NCBI RefSeq assembly: GCF_000333275.1
Contig: NZ_BACU01000575.1
Coordinates: 1-34,095, forward strand
DNA length: 34,095 nucleotides
Reading direction: 5' to 3'
Source: Azospirillum sp. B4
Lineage (GTDB): Bacteria > Pseudomonadota > Alphaproteobacteria > Azospirillales > Azospirillaceae
Positions 14,769-23,030 of this stretch are shown piece by piece; within the stretch, counting starts at the first letter, position 1, and the number at the start of each line of letters is the position of its first letter. The notes under the pieces are model-generated. The model ran no database searches. It worked only from the letters and a program-made list of their open reading frames with translations, and was not told the DNA's origin. A program made the translations under genes and the position numbers.

Positions 14769-15933
14769 GGGACAATTCCCCATCCTGGTTGAGACGGGTG
14801 GCGCCGGGGTGGGGGCGCCGCTTCCCATGGTCGGCGGATTGCGCCATGGGGAGGTGTGTTCCGACCGTGCCGTCGCCCTTTCGACCGCCTATCGCGACCG
14901 GATGCAGGCGTTGGCCGGCTTGCTGGACATTGCCTTGCGGGCGGTGGTGCAGCGGTATTTCCTGGATGGCCGTATCCGGGCCATCTATTCCTTGCCGCCG
15001 GATTTGGAGGGCATCCTGAGGCTGGCCGCGCCCATCCCTTATCGCGTGGGATGGTACAGGCCTGACTTCATCCTGGACCGGGACGGCATGGCGCGGATCT
15101 GCGAGATTGGGGCCCGCTATCCGCTGAACGGCTGGATGGTCAGCCGCGCCTGGTCGCGTGGGCAAACGGATTTCTGGGATGATCTGTGCGCGCCCTACAG
15201 GCCCGGCCAAACCGTGGCGCTGGTCCATGCCAGGGAACCCAGCGGCGAGATCGACTATCTGTCGGACCACCTGCGGCGGACGGGCGTCGGCTTCATCGCC
15301 GCACGGCCGGGCGATCTCAGCCTGCTGGATGGGCATCCGCATGCCCAAGGCCGGGCGCTGGACCATCTGATCCTGCAGTTGGACCGTAGCGAGTTGCCGG
15401 CGCTGGACCCCGCTGTCCTGGCCCACATCGTCGCCCACCGCGCCTATTTCAACGATGTGCGGACCGTGATCCTGGTGCATGACAAGCGTGTGCTGGCGGT
15501 GCTGTCGGATGCCGCCATCATGCGTGACGCCATGCCGGCGGACCTGTATGCGCGGCTGCGCCCGCACCTCATCACCTCGGTCTGCGCCCGTTCGGCGGTG
15601 GAGGCCGAGCGGCTGCTGCGCTACGACGGGGATTGGATCGCCAAGCCCAGCAGTGGCGGGCGCGGCATCGGCACCCTGGTCCGCTCGGCCTGCGGCGAGG
15701 CGGAGTGGGCCGAGCGGGTGCGGCGCGACTGGCCGCACCTGATGTTCCAGCCCTATCTGGACCAGCTCGACTTCAAGGATCCGGATTTCCCCGGCCCCAT
15801 TCACATGGTCGGCATGCTGCTGTGCCGGGATGCCCATTGCTATGGCAATGGCATGTTCCGCGGGTCGACCGACGCGGTGATCAACCTGCATCAACAGCGG
15901 GGTAAGCTCTACCGGTGCGAGGTGGCGTCATGA
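14761..15933 (+). CDS. ATP-grasp-like ligase (glutathionylspermidine-synthase-like layout)
   Basis: The product has 390 residues. The N-terminal half has a pre-ATP-grasp look, with YRPDFILDRDGMARICEIGA followed by RYPLNGWM. Then come VILVHDKRVLAVLSD and, in the ATP-binding half, DWIAKPSSGGRGIGTLV (residues 291-307), where Lys295 and the Gly-rich loop would bind ATP. The end has LMFQPYLDQLDF and HMVGMLLCRD. ATP-grasp enzymes join a carboxylate to an amine or thiol through an acyl-phosphate. I do not recognise a named subfamily. ATG codons at 14749 and 14755 are also in frame. 14761 was chosen because it overlaps the stop of the upstream gene, suggesting coupling, but no good ribosome site is visible for any of them. 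It is followed by the GT2 gene with an ATGA overlap. Confidence 0.6.
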   Translation: MREGQFPILVETGGAGVGAPLPMVGGLRHGEVCSDRAVALSTAYRDRMQALAGLLDIALRAVVQRYFLDGRIRAIYSLPPDLEGILRLAAPIPYRVGWYRPDFILDRDGMARICEIGARYPLNGWMVSRAWSRGQTDFWDDLCAPYRPGQTVALVHAREPSGEIDYLSDHLRRTGVGFIAARPGDLSLLDGHPHAQGRALDHLILQLDRSELPALDPAVLAHIVAHRAYFNDVRTVILVHDKRVLAVLSDAAIMRDAMPADLYARLRPHLITSVCARSAVEAERLLRYDGDWIAKPSSGGRGIGTLVRSACGEAEWAERVRRDWPHLMFQPYLDQLDFKDPDFPGPIHMVGMLLCRDAHCYGNGMFRGSTDAVINLHQQRGKLYRCEVAS

Positions 15934-16859
15934 GCCTGTCGGTCGTCATTCCACTTTATAATCGGGAAGATTACGTCGAGGAGGCCTTGGCCTCCCTGGC
16001 AAGCCAAACCCATCTGCCCCACGAAGTGATCGTGGTTGATGACGCCTCGACCGACGATGGCGCGCGGGTGGCCCAGGCGGGCCTGGATCATTTGGCCGCG
16101 CTTGGGGTCGCGCGGACGGAATTGCTGCGTCTACCGACTAACGGGGGGCCCAGCGCCGCGCGTAATCGTGGCCTGGAGCGCGCCAGCGGCACGGTCCTGG
16201 CGTTCCTGGACGCTGACGACCGCTGGCGCGACGACTGCTGCAGGGAAATCCTGCGCTGCTTGCACGGGTACGGCCTGGATCTGCTGGTGCTGGGGTTCGT
16301 TACCTCGAGGCCAGGCGATTATTTCCCGGACCTGGTCGCCCTACAGGATCAGGTCGTGCCGCTGGAGGGGGCGCTGCATCGTTTGCCCCGCGTGACGGCC
16401 AGCGCCAGCCATCCGGACTTCTTCATGGGGCGCGCCAGCAACGTGGCCGTGCGCCGCAGCGTCATCGGAAATGAGCGCTTCGCGGAAGGTCGTCATGTGA
16501 ATGAGAACATCGATTTCTGGTACCGCGTCGCTAAGGGCGTCATCAAAGGCGGCGGCACCCCAGCCCGGGTGGGGTTGCTGGCGGAGCCACTGATCCGCTA
16601 CCGGATCCTGGCTGACAGCCTGTCGCACCGGCGGTGCGATGATTGGCGCCAACTGCAAGTTCCGCCCAGCCTGGAACGTTTCCGCGCCAGCGGGGATGTT
16701 GAGGACCGCCAACTGTGCCGCACCTTGGGACAACGGTGGCTGACCTTCGCCATGGACAGTCTGCCGGACGATGCCCAGCGTGCCGCCTTCTGCGGCGCCC
16801 ACGGCGCCCTGCTGAGCCATTTCGATATCGACCTGCCATTGTTATGGAGGGCGGCATGA
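15930..16859 (+). CDS. GT2 family glycosyltransferase
   Basis: The product has 309 residues with a GT-A fold. The N-terminal SVVIPLYNREDYVEEALASL binds the nucleotide; VIVVDDASTDDG follows. The metal-binding DxD is AFLDADDRW (residues 91-99). NGGPSAARNRGLERASG is the standard GT2 stretch. NENIDFWYRVA supplies the likely catalytic acidic residues. No membrane helix is visible, so it is a cytosolic enzyme using a soluble or membrane-surface acceptor. The start overlaps the upstream stop as ATGA and has GAGGTGG in front. Donor and acceptor cannot be predicted. Together with the second GT2 gene of the operon it suggests a product carrying one or two sugars, or use of the fold for another transfer. 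Confidence 0.85.
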   Translation: MSLSVVIPLYNREDYVEEALASLASQTHLPHEVIVVDDASTDDGARVAQAGLDHLAALGVARTELLRLPTNGGPSAARNRGLERASGTVLAFLDADDRWRDDCCREILRCLHGYGLDLLVLGFVTSRPGDYFPDLVALQDQVVPLEGALHRLPRVTASASHPDFFMGRASNVAVRRSVIGNERFAEGRHVNENIDFWYRVAKGVIKGGGTPARVGLLAEPLIRYRILADSLSHRRCDDWRQLQVPPSLERFRASGDVEDRQLCRTLGQRWLTFAMDSLPDDAQRAAFCGAHGALLSHFDIDLPLLWRAA

Positions 16860-18064
16860 GCCCGGATGCTGGCTGGATCGGGTCCGTGGGCGGCGAGGGC
16901 CGCAGCGTGGACGACATGATGGCGCAGGCCTTCCAGAGCGCGCGCCGCCATCCCTTCTGGCGCCACCTTTACCAGGAGTGCGACGATTGGCGTGACGCGC
17001 CGGTGTGCCAGAAGGGCGATTTGCTGGCGGCGCTGGACGGCTTTTCTCCGGCAGGCGAGGACCGGGGGATCTACCTTGTCCGTTCCGGCGGCAGCGCCGG
17101 CGGCGGCCCCCTGATCTTCCCCGTGGACATCGCCGAGAACCATGCCCAGCGGCAGGCCTTGGCCGAGCATCTGCTGGCCCGTGGGGTGTTCGCGCCCCGT
17201 TCGGTGGTGCTGAACCTTTTCGCCTACACCGGCCTCTATCGCACGGCGGCAATCGTGGATGACCTGCTGGAGCGGTGTTACGCCACCACCTTGCCCATGA
17301 GCGCGCAGTCCCCGTATGGCGACATGCGGGCGGCGGCGGAGTTGTTCCAGCCGACCCATATCGCGGGCACACCGTCCGTCCTGACCTTGTTCGCCAACTG
17401 GTGTGAGGGATCCGGCCAGCCTTTGCCCCGTATTCCGCAGCTGCTGTATGCGGGCGAGCTGATGCGTGACAGTGTGCGCGAGCGTCTGTGCCGCACTTTC
17501 GACATCCGCCAGATCTGGTCCCTGTACGGTGCGGCGGAGACCGGCATCTGGGCGGTCTGCGACGCCACCGCCACTCCCGGGTGGTTCAGCATCCTGCCGC
17601 GCATCGTGGTGGAGATCGCTTCGCCGGATGCGGAAGGGGTCGGCGAGATCGTGGTGACCAATACCTGGCGTGAGCGGTTTCCCCTGTTCCGCTACAGCCA
17701 GGGCGATGTCGGCCGCATCGTGATCCGCGATGGGGAACGCCTGCTGGAGGTTCGGGGCCGGCGGCCGCGCACCTTCCGATTTTATGAGATAAGCTACGAC
17801 GATAGCGGTTTCGCCGCCGTGGCCGAGGGCTGCGCCGCCTGGCAGGCGGTCCTGGATCTGGGGGCCGGGGGCTGCGACCGGCTGGGCCTGCATGTCGTCT
17901 GCGACGACCCGGCCATCCTTCCCGTCGTCGCCGAGCGCTTGCGCCGGCACATGAAACAGGATGAAGGCGTCGACACGACCTACGTGCGTGCGGTCACCTT
18001 CGCCGATCTTCACATCGACCCCACGACGGCCAAGACGGCGACGCTTGTCGACCGGCGCCGGTGA
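16856..18064 (+). CDS. PaaK-like adenylate-forming enzyme, short form
   Basis: The product has 402 residues. The phosphate-loop motif is VRSGGSAGGGP (residues 75-85). The adenine-binding motif is YGAAETG (224-230). The ribose-binding motif is FRYSQGD (278-284), and the hinge is RGRRPRTF with a small C-terminal domain behind it. The overall layout is nearer to phenylacetate-CoA ligase and F390 synthetase than to NRPS adenylation domains. Such enzymes activate an aryl or other carboxylic acid as the acyl-AMP and pass it to CoA or another nucleophile. No carrier-protein gene is present in the operon, so transfer to CoA or directly to an amine is more likely. It overlaps the GT2 gene as ATGA. The substrate is unknown. 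Confidence 0.75.
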   Translation: MSPDAGWIGSVGGEGRSVDDMMAQAFQSARRHPFWRHLYQECDDWRDAPVCQKGDLLAALDGFSPAGEDRGIYLVRSGGSAGGGPLIFPVDIAENHAQRQALAEHLLARGVFAPRSVVLNLFAYTGLYRTAAIVDDLLERCYATTLPMSAQSPYGDMRAAAELFQPTHIAGTPSVLTLFANWCEGSGQPLPRIPQLLYAGELMRDSVRERLCRTFDIRQIWSLYGAAETGIWAVCDATATPGWFSILPRIVVEIASPDAEGVGEIVVTNTWRERFPLFRYSQGDVGRIVIRDGERLLEVRGRRPRTFRFYEISYDDSGFAAVAEGCAAWQAVLDLGAGGCDRLGLHVVCDDPAILPVVAERLRRHMKQDEGVDTTYVRAVTFADLHIDPTTAKTATLVDRRR

Positions 18065-18083
18065 ACCTCCCGGGATGTGCCCC

Positions 18084-19004
18084 ATGGAAAAGATAAACAG
18101 TCTTTTGGTGTATGAGTGGACAGCGTGGCGGGGGTATCTGATCAGCTACCTCGCCGGGGCTCATTGCACGGCGGAATGGGATGATGACTGGGAGGTGCTG
18201 GACGCGGCGTGCGGCCCGGACATCCGTGCGGTCCTGTTCCATCACCGCCTGTCGAACGCCGCCTTGTTCCCGCGCCATCGCCCGGCGTTTGAGCGGAAAC
18301 TGGCGCGGCGGGGGATCAAGGTGCTGAACGCCGGCCGGGCGGACATGCGCAAGCGCACCCTGCATACCATGTTGGAGAATGCCGGCCTGAGAAGCGCCCG
18401 CGCCGCGCGTGAGGGTCCGGCTGACCAGTTCCTGTTCGCGAAGACCGACCTGAACTATGGCGGCGAGGCGGAACGGGCCTTGCCCGCCCACCTGCAACCA
18501 TTGTTCTCCGCCCCGGCCGACTGTCCCATTCGCGGCTGGGACGACTATCGGCTGCTGCGCCGCGACGAGGTCAACCCGGCCTGGTGGGACGATCCCCACC
18601 TGGTCATCGAGAACTTCATCGCCCACGACGACACGATCTATCGCATTTATGGCTGCGGCGACGCGTTGGTCTGTATCCGCGCCCACAGCCCCGACCTGAT
18701 CAAGAAGGAGATGGAGCGGCCAGGCGACCGCTGGGTCTGCATCGATCGCCGCCGCCTCGCGGCTGTGGCCGATGACCACGAGGGATTCCCCAGGGACATG
18801 TGGCGGCAGTTGGCCGGCTTCGTCGCGCGATACCCGTTCGATTACTTCTGCCTGGACATCATCCATGACGGCACCCGGCATACCATCATCGATCTGAATT
18901 TGACGCCTTATTACAACACCCGACCGCCCACGGCGGAGTGGTTCGCCTTTTTGCGGTGTGGCCTTCAACGGCTAGCGTCTCCGACCCTGGAGGAGGTTGT
19001 CTGA
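18084..19004 (+). CDS. Second ATP-grasp-like ligase (RimK-like end)
   Basis: The product has 306 residues. The N-terminal part (residues 1-90) is a small alpha/beta domain. FLFAKTDLNYGGEAER (residues 117-130) places Lys120 and a Gly-rich loop at the ATP site. PHLVIENFIAHDDTIYRIYG resembles the hinge and following strands of ATP-grasp enzymes. DYFCLDIIHDG then DLNLTPYYNT (Asp270 and Asn272) matches the Mg2+-binding E/D-x-N motif near the end of RimK/D-Ala ligase-type proteins. It is distinct from the first ATP-grasp gene, so the operon may make two amide or ester links. Start 18084 has GGGA eight bases upstream; ATG at 18075 in the same frame adds three residues. It overlaps the next gene as TGATG. 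Confidence 0.65.
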   Translation: MEKINSLLVYEWTAWRGYLISYLAGAHCTAEWDDDWEVLDAACGPDIRAVLFHHRLSNAALFPRHRPAFERKLARRGIKVLNAGRADMRKRTLHTMLENAGLRSARAAREGPADQFLFAKTDLNYGGEAERALPAHLQPLFSAPADCPIRGWDDYRLLRRDEVNPAWWDDPHLVIENFIAHDDTIYRIYGCGDALVCIRAHSPDLIKKEMERPGDRWVCIDRRRLAAVADDHEGFPRDMWRQLAGFVARYPFDYFCLDIIHDGTRHTIIDLNLTPYYNTRPPTAEWFAFLRCGLQRLASPTLEEVV

Positions 19005-19810
19005 TGAGGACCATATCCGTCTTGATCGCCGCTTTTCGCGCGCGCCGCTGGTTGGGCGACTGCCTGGATGCCGTGTTCGCGCAGCCCCTGCCGGCCGGCT
19101 GGCGCCTGCAGGTGCTGTTGGGCGTCGACGGCTGCGACGATACGCTGGATTACATCGGAACGGCGCCTTACCCCGCCCTGCAGAAGGTGCACCTGCGGCG
19201 CAATCGTGGCACCTACGTCACCTTCAACACCCTTATGCAGTACGCCGAGGGCGACCTGATCGCCCGCTTCGACGCTGATGACGTGATGTTGGACGGCTAT
19301 TTGCGCCGCCATATCGAGGCGCAGGAAGAGGGCGCGGACCTCACCTTCTCGTGGAGCGTTTACACCGACGAGGACCTGCGGCCGACGTCCTCCATACCCG
19401 CCTTGCCGGACTACCGACCCGAGAGCGGCCACCTGCGCAAAGGCTCGCACGGCCAGTTTGTTGCCAAGCGGCACGTGTGGGAGAGGCTGGGCGGGTTTCG
19501 CGCCTGGCCGTGCGGTGCTGACACCGAATTCCTGATCCGCGCCGAGGTGGCCGGCTTCCGGAAGGCTGTCCTGGAAGAATTCCTCTACCTGCGCCGTACA
19601 CATCGTGGGTCGCTCACCGCCCATCCCGAAACGAACTATGAGTCCAACACCCGGATGCGGTTGCAGAACCTGACCATCCAGTACCGGGAGGAATACAAGG
19701 CGGGGATGCGATCGGTCGCGGTCGAAAGCGAGGTGGAGCCGTCGGCAATCCTGCTGCGACCCGAAGCGGTAGCCATCCCCACGAGCCCCTACGCCTGTCC
19801 CGTGCCGTGA
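19004..19810 (+). CDS. Second GT2 family glycosyltransferase
   Basis: The product has 268 residues. The N-terminus is RTISVLIAAFRARRWLGDCL, with the VLLGVDGCDD acidic stretch, LRRNRGTYVTFNTLMQYAEG, and the metal motif LIARFDADDVM (residues 85-95). GADTEFLIRAEVAGF provides the likely catalytic acidic residues. It is soluble. A strong GGAGGAGG ribosome site precedes the start. The start/stop overlap (TGATG) with the ATP-grasp gene shows it belongs to the same operon, and it is the last member, as the next recognisable sequence is a regulator remnant. It is clearly diverged from the first GT2, so the two probably act on different acceptors or donors. No terminator hairpin was found behind it. 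Confidence 0.85.
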   Translation: MRTISVLIAAFRARRWLGDCLDAVFAQPLPAGWRLQVLLGVDGCDDTLDYIGTAPYPALQKVHLRRNRGTYVTFNTLMQYAEGDLIARFDADDVMLDGYLRRHIEAQEEGADLTFSWSVYTDEDLRPTSSIPALPDYRPESGHLRKGSHGQFVAKRHVWERLGGFRAWPCGADTEFLIRAEVAGFRKAVLEEFLYLRRTHRGSLTAHPETNYESNTRMRLQNLTIQYREEYKAGMRSVAVESEVEPSAILLRPEAVAIPTSPYACPVP

Positions 19811-19837
19811 GCGCGGTTCAGCGAAAAACGTGTGTGA

Positions 19838-20250
19838 GTGTGCCACCATCGCCAAAAGGCCGCAGATGGCGAATGGATCGTCGCAAAGATTGTGCGATGC
19901 GGTTGCGCTAACAGAACCCGAGAGCGCCAAGTCCTGAACCTGACCAGACGAGATCTGACCAGTTGGCAGATCGCTGCCACGCTGGGTGCTTCGGAACTGA
20001 CCATCCGCAAGCACCGCCCCAACATCATGCGCAAGGCCGGGCTGACCTCGACCGCCCAACTGATCGCCTACGCCCAGGGTGCCACCGCTCCGCAGGTGCC
20101 GCCGCCACCGCTGGCCTGGGACGTCTTGGCGCCGTATGGGGCGGAGGTGGTGCGCTATGTCGCGGCTGGCCTGAGCAGCAAGGAGATCGCCCGCCTTATC
20201 GATATCAGTCCGCCTCAAGAACGCAGTTCAATGTGAGCCGTAATGGTTAA
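19838..20250 (+). pseudogene. Frameshifted LuxR-type regulator remnant with tandem HTH
   Basis: The readable frame gives a LuxR-type helix-turn-helix: TRERQVLNLTRRDLTSWQIA, then ATLGASELTIRKHRPNIMRK and AGLTSTAQL. After a Pro-rich linker a second HTH begins (EVVRYVAAGLSSKEIARLID). At about 20205-20215 the frame changes: the original frame ends in PPQERSSM, while the plus-two frame continues SRTQFNVSRNG, which looks like the recognition helix of the second HTH. There is no ATG near the N-terminus (a GTG at 19838 opens the frame) and no receiver or ligand domain is seen. I read this as a decayed regulator, though a small functional HTH protein cannot be excluded. The stretch 19811-20406 holds nothing else except the promoter region of the next operon. 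Confidence 0.6.
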
Positions 20251-20304
20251 GTATGCGCCAGGGCCGCTGAATGACCTGCTGTTGTGGAACCTCTCTGGGT
20301 GACG

Positions 20305-20540
20305 TTCTGACAGGTCAGATAGTGTGACGGGGCTTTACGACCCGCCAGCGCGCCGCTAGGATGGCGGCATATCGCGCCAATCCGGCTGGCGATGCAGGAA
20401 AGAGGCATGTCAATGGCCATGTCAATGGAAAGCCCACGCCCGCAGGCACGCGCTGCTGCGCATACGCTTTTGGTTGATCGGGCTCCGCTGCCCGCCGTCC
20501 AGCCGCAGGAGGAGAATGGCGCGGGAATTCTGACAGGTCA
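20305..20540. repeat. 13-bp direct repeat, candidate operator sites
   Basis: TTCTGACAGGTCA occurs at 20305-20317 and again at 20528-20540. The first copy sits inside the inverted repeat CTGAC-AG-GTCAG (20307-20318) in the intergenic region upstream of the hut genes. The second copy is inside the small coding frame. Two identical 13-mers 223 bp apart around a promoter region suggest a regulator site pair, but chance cannot be excluded by eye. Confidence 0.35.
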
Positions 20541-20619
20541 CATGTCCTTCCAGGGCGGCGCCCTGGTTGTGCCGGACACCGGGCGCCCTGGCCTGGACCT
20601 GCCCGTGGTGCGCAAATGA
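20407..20619 (+). CDS. 70-aa orphan coupled to hutG
   Basis: The predicted product begins MSMAMSMESPRPQARAAA, has a Pro/Gln-rich middle (LPAVQPQEENGAG) and ends PDTGRPGLDLPVVRK. I recognise no family, no signal peptide and no membrane helix. The start has AGGAAAG upstream. Its stop overlaps the hutG start as ATGA, so translation of hutG probably depends on it. It may be a real small protein or a leader peptide that couples ribosomes into hutG. A second ATG six bases later is also possible. Confidence 0.45.
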   Translation: MSMAMSMESPRPQARAAAHTLLVDRAPLPAVQPQEENGAGILTGHMSFQGGALVVPDTGRPGLDLPVVRK

Positions 20620-21425
20620 CGGAGCCCATCTTCACCTTCCGCGAAGGGATGGCGCCGCTGCTGATCTCCTTCCCCCATGTCGGCATCCGGGTTCCGGACC
20701 GGATCGCCGCCCGCCTGGTGCCGGAGGCCCATGGCCTGGCCGACACCGACTGGCATGTGGACGCGCTGTATGACTTCGCGGACGGCGTCGGCGCTTCCAT
20801 CCTGGTGGCTGGCTACAGCCGCTATGTCGTGGACCTCAACCGCCCGGCGGATGATGCCAACCTCTACCCCGGCCAGGCGGGCACCGCCCTGGTCCCGGAG
20901 GTGATGTTCGATGGTACGCCGCTGTACCTGCCGGGGCAGGGGCCGGACGCGGTGGAAAAGGGGGAGCGGGTGGGCGCCTACTGGCGGCCCTACCATGCCC
21001 AGCTGGCGGCTGAGCTGGAGCGGATCAAGGCCCGGCACGGCTATGCCCTACTGTGGGATGCCCATTCCATCGCCGCCGAGGTGCCGCGCCTGTTCGATGG
21101 CCGCCTGCCGGACCTGAACCTGGGCAGCAACGCTGGTGCGGCGTGCGAGGGCCCCATCGCCGATGCCGTCTTCCAGGTGGCGAGGGCCAGCGATTACAGC
21201 GCCGTGCTGAACGGCCGCTTCAAGGGCGGGCACATCACCCGCCACTATGGCCGGCCGGCGGAGCATGTCCACGCCCTGCAACTGGAGCTGTCGCAGGATA
21301 CCCATTTGGCTCCTGGCCTGGTGCCGGCGCTGGACCCATTGCGCTGCGCCCAGCTGCGTCCGGCGCTGCGCCGGATGATCGAAACCTTTCTGTCCCAGGC
21401 GGCCCGCCATTACGCCATCGCTTGA
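20616..21425 (+). CDS. hutG: N-formylglutamate deformylase (HutG)
   Basis: The product has 269 residues, the usual length. It hydrolyses N-formyl-L-glutamate to glutamate and formate, the last step of the five-step histidine pathway that passes through formiminoglutamate deiminase (HutF). Family motifs: LISFPHVGIRVPD near the N-terminus, DTDWHVDALYDFA with metal-ligand type His/Asp, YVVDLNRPADDANLYPGQ, LWDAHSIAAEVP and GGHITRHYGRPAEHVHALQL with several His. Together they identify the metal-dependent N-formylglutamate amidohydrolase family. It is a cytosolic enzyme. The start overlaps the 70-aa frame. hutH follows 45 bp later. hutU, hutI and hutF are not in the window. Confidence 0.9.
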   Translation: MTEPIFTFREGMAPLLISFPHVGIRVPDRIAARLVPEAHGLADTDWHVDALYDFADGVGASILVAGYSRYVVDLNRPADDANLYPGQAGTALVPEVMFDGTPLYLPGQGPDAVEKGERVGAYWRPYHAQLAAELERIKARHGYALLWDAHSIAAEVPRLFDGRLPDLNLGSNAGAACEGPIADAVFQVARASDYSAVLNGRFKGGHITRHYGRPAEHVHALQLELSQDTHLAPGLVPALDPLRCAQLRPALRRMIETFLSQAARHYAIA

Positions 21426-21470
21426 AGGTGGTTTTATAGACTATTGATTTCGTTCGGGAGTTCCCGTGTC

Positions 21471-22985
21471 ATGCATACCTTCACCCTGGTTCCCGGCCAC
21501 CTGACCCTGGCCGACCTGCGGGCCACCCTGGCCGGTCCCGTCCACCTGGTGGTGGACGACGCCACCCTGACCCAGGCGGAGAAGTCGGCCGCCACGGTTT
21601 CCGCCGTCATGGCCGCTGGCGACACCGCCTATGGCATCAACACCGGCTTCGGCCTGTTGGCCAAGACCCGCATCGGCAACGACCAGCTGTCGCAGCTGCA
21701 GCGCAATTTGGTGCTGAGCCATGCCGTTGGCACCGGCCCGCTGCTGGACGACGCCATCGTCCGCCTGATCCTGGTGCTCAAGATCTCCAGCCTGGCGCGC
21801 GGCTTCTCCGGCGTGCGTGGCAGCGTCATCCAGGCGCTGGTGGCCCTGGCCAACCACGGTGTCTATTCCTGCATCCCGTCCAAGGGCTCCGTCGGTGCCT
21901 CGGGCGACCTGGCGCCGCTGGCCCACCTGGTGGCGCCGCTGCTGGGTGTGGGGGAGGTTCGCGTCGATGGCCAGATCCTGCCCGCCACCGAGGGCATCAG
22001 GCGCGCGGGGCTGGAACCCATGGAACTGGGCCCCAAGGAAGGCTTGGCCTTGCTCAACGGCACCCAGGTGTCCACCGCCCTGGCGCTGAATGGCCTGTTC
22101 GCGACGGAGCGGGTGTTCCAGGCGGCCTTGACCACCGGCGCCCTGTCGGTGGACGCGGCGCGCGGGTCCGACACGCCGTTCGACGCCCGCATCCACGCCC
22201 TGCGTGGCCAGAAGGGGCAGATCGACACGGCGGCGACCTACCGCCGGCTGCTGGACGGCAGCGCCGTCCGCGCCAGCCACCTGGAGTGCGAGCGGGTGCA
22301 GGACCCCTATTGCCTGCGCTGCCAGCCGCAGGTGATGGGTGCCTGTCTGGACCAGTTGCGCATGGCGGCCGGCACCCTGCTGATCGAGGCCAACGCCGTC
22401 ACCGACAACCCCTTGGTTTTCCCCGACACCGGCGACATCCTGTCCGGCGGCAACTTCCACGCCGAACCGGTGGCCTTCGCCGCCGACCAGATCGCACTGG
22501 CCCTGGCGGAGATCGGCAACCTGTCGGAACGGCGCATCGCCATGCTGGTGGACCCGCACCACAACGGTGGCCTGCCGGCCTTCCTGGTGAAGGATGGCGG
22601 CATCAACTCCGGCTTCATGATCGCCCACGTCACGGCGGCGGCACTGGCCAGTGAGAACAAGGGCCTGGCCCATCCCGCCTCGGTCGACAGCATCCCTACC
22701 TCGGCCAACCAGGAGGACCACGTCTCCATGGCCACCTGGGCGGCCCGCCGCCTGATCGAGATGGCCGACAACGCCGCCGGCATCGTTGGCATCGAGGCGC
22801 TGGCCGCCATCCAGGGCCTGGAATTCCACCTGCCGCTGAGGACGTCGGAACCGCTGGAGGCGGCCCGCGCCAAGCTGCGCGCCGTGGTGCCGGCCTACGA
22901 CCAGGACCGCTACTTCGCCCCCGACATCGCCGCCGCCAAGGCCTTGGTGGTGAAGGGAGATCTGGGCGCGGGGCTGGAGTTCTAG
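21471..22985 (+). CDS. hutH: Histidine ammonia-lyase (HutH)
   Basis: The product has 504 residues. It removes ammonia from L-histidine to give urocanate, the first step of histidine use. The self-made MIO cofactor arises from Ala143-Ser144-Gly145 in [15 protein letters not shown]. Tyr54 in [11 protein letters not shown] is the usual catalytic base. [20 protein letters not shown] and [10 protein letters not shown] are the other standard active-site stretches. All are intact. The start ATG at 21471 has GGGAG ten bases upstream; a TTG at 21444 in frame would add nine residues but is unlikely. It is followed 45 bp later by the GntR-type regulator, which may control it. Confidence 0.95.
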   Translation: MHTFTLVPGHLTLADLRATLAGPVHLVVDDATLTQAEKSAATVSAVMAAGDTAYGINTGFGLLAKTRIGNDQLSQLQRNLVLSHAVGTGPLLDDAIVRLILVLKISSLARGFSGVRGSVIQALVALANHGVYSCIPSKGSVGASGDLAPLAHLVAPLLGVGEVRVDGQILPATEGIRRAGLEPMELGPKEGLALLNGTQVSTALALNGLFATERVFQAALTTGALSVDAARGSDTPFDARIHALRGQKGQIDTAATYRRLLDGSAVRASHLECERVQDPYCLRCQPQVMGACLDQLRMAAGTLLIEANAVTDNPLVFPDTGDILSGGNFHAEPVAFAADQIALALAEIGNLSERRIAMLVDPHHNGGLPAFLVKDGGINSGFMIAHVTAAALASENKGLAHPASVDSIPTSANQEDHVSMATWAARRLIEMADNAAGIVGIEALAAIQGLEFHLPLRTSEPLEAARAKLRAVVPAYDQDRYFAPDIAAAKALVVKGDLGAGLEF

Positions 22986-23030
22986 TAAGAGGGGCCGGGA
23001 CGGGCGGCGGAAGCGGGAGGAAAGCGGGCC

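Noticed and set aside
16598..18085. Long open frame on the minus strand
   Set aside because: It lies opposite the adenylate-forming enzyme, whose motifs are clear, and has no recognisable domain.
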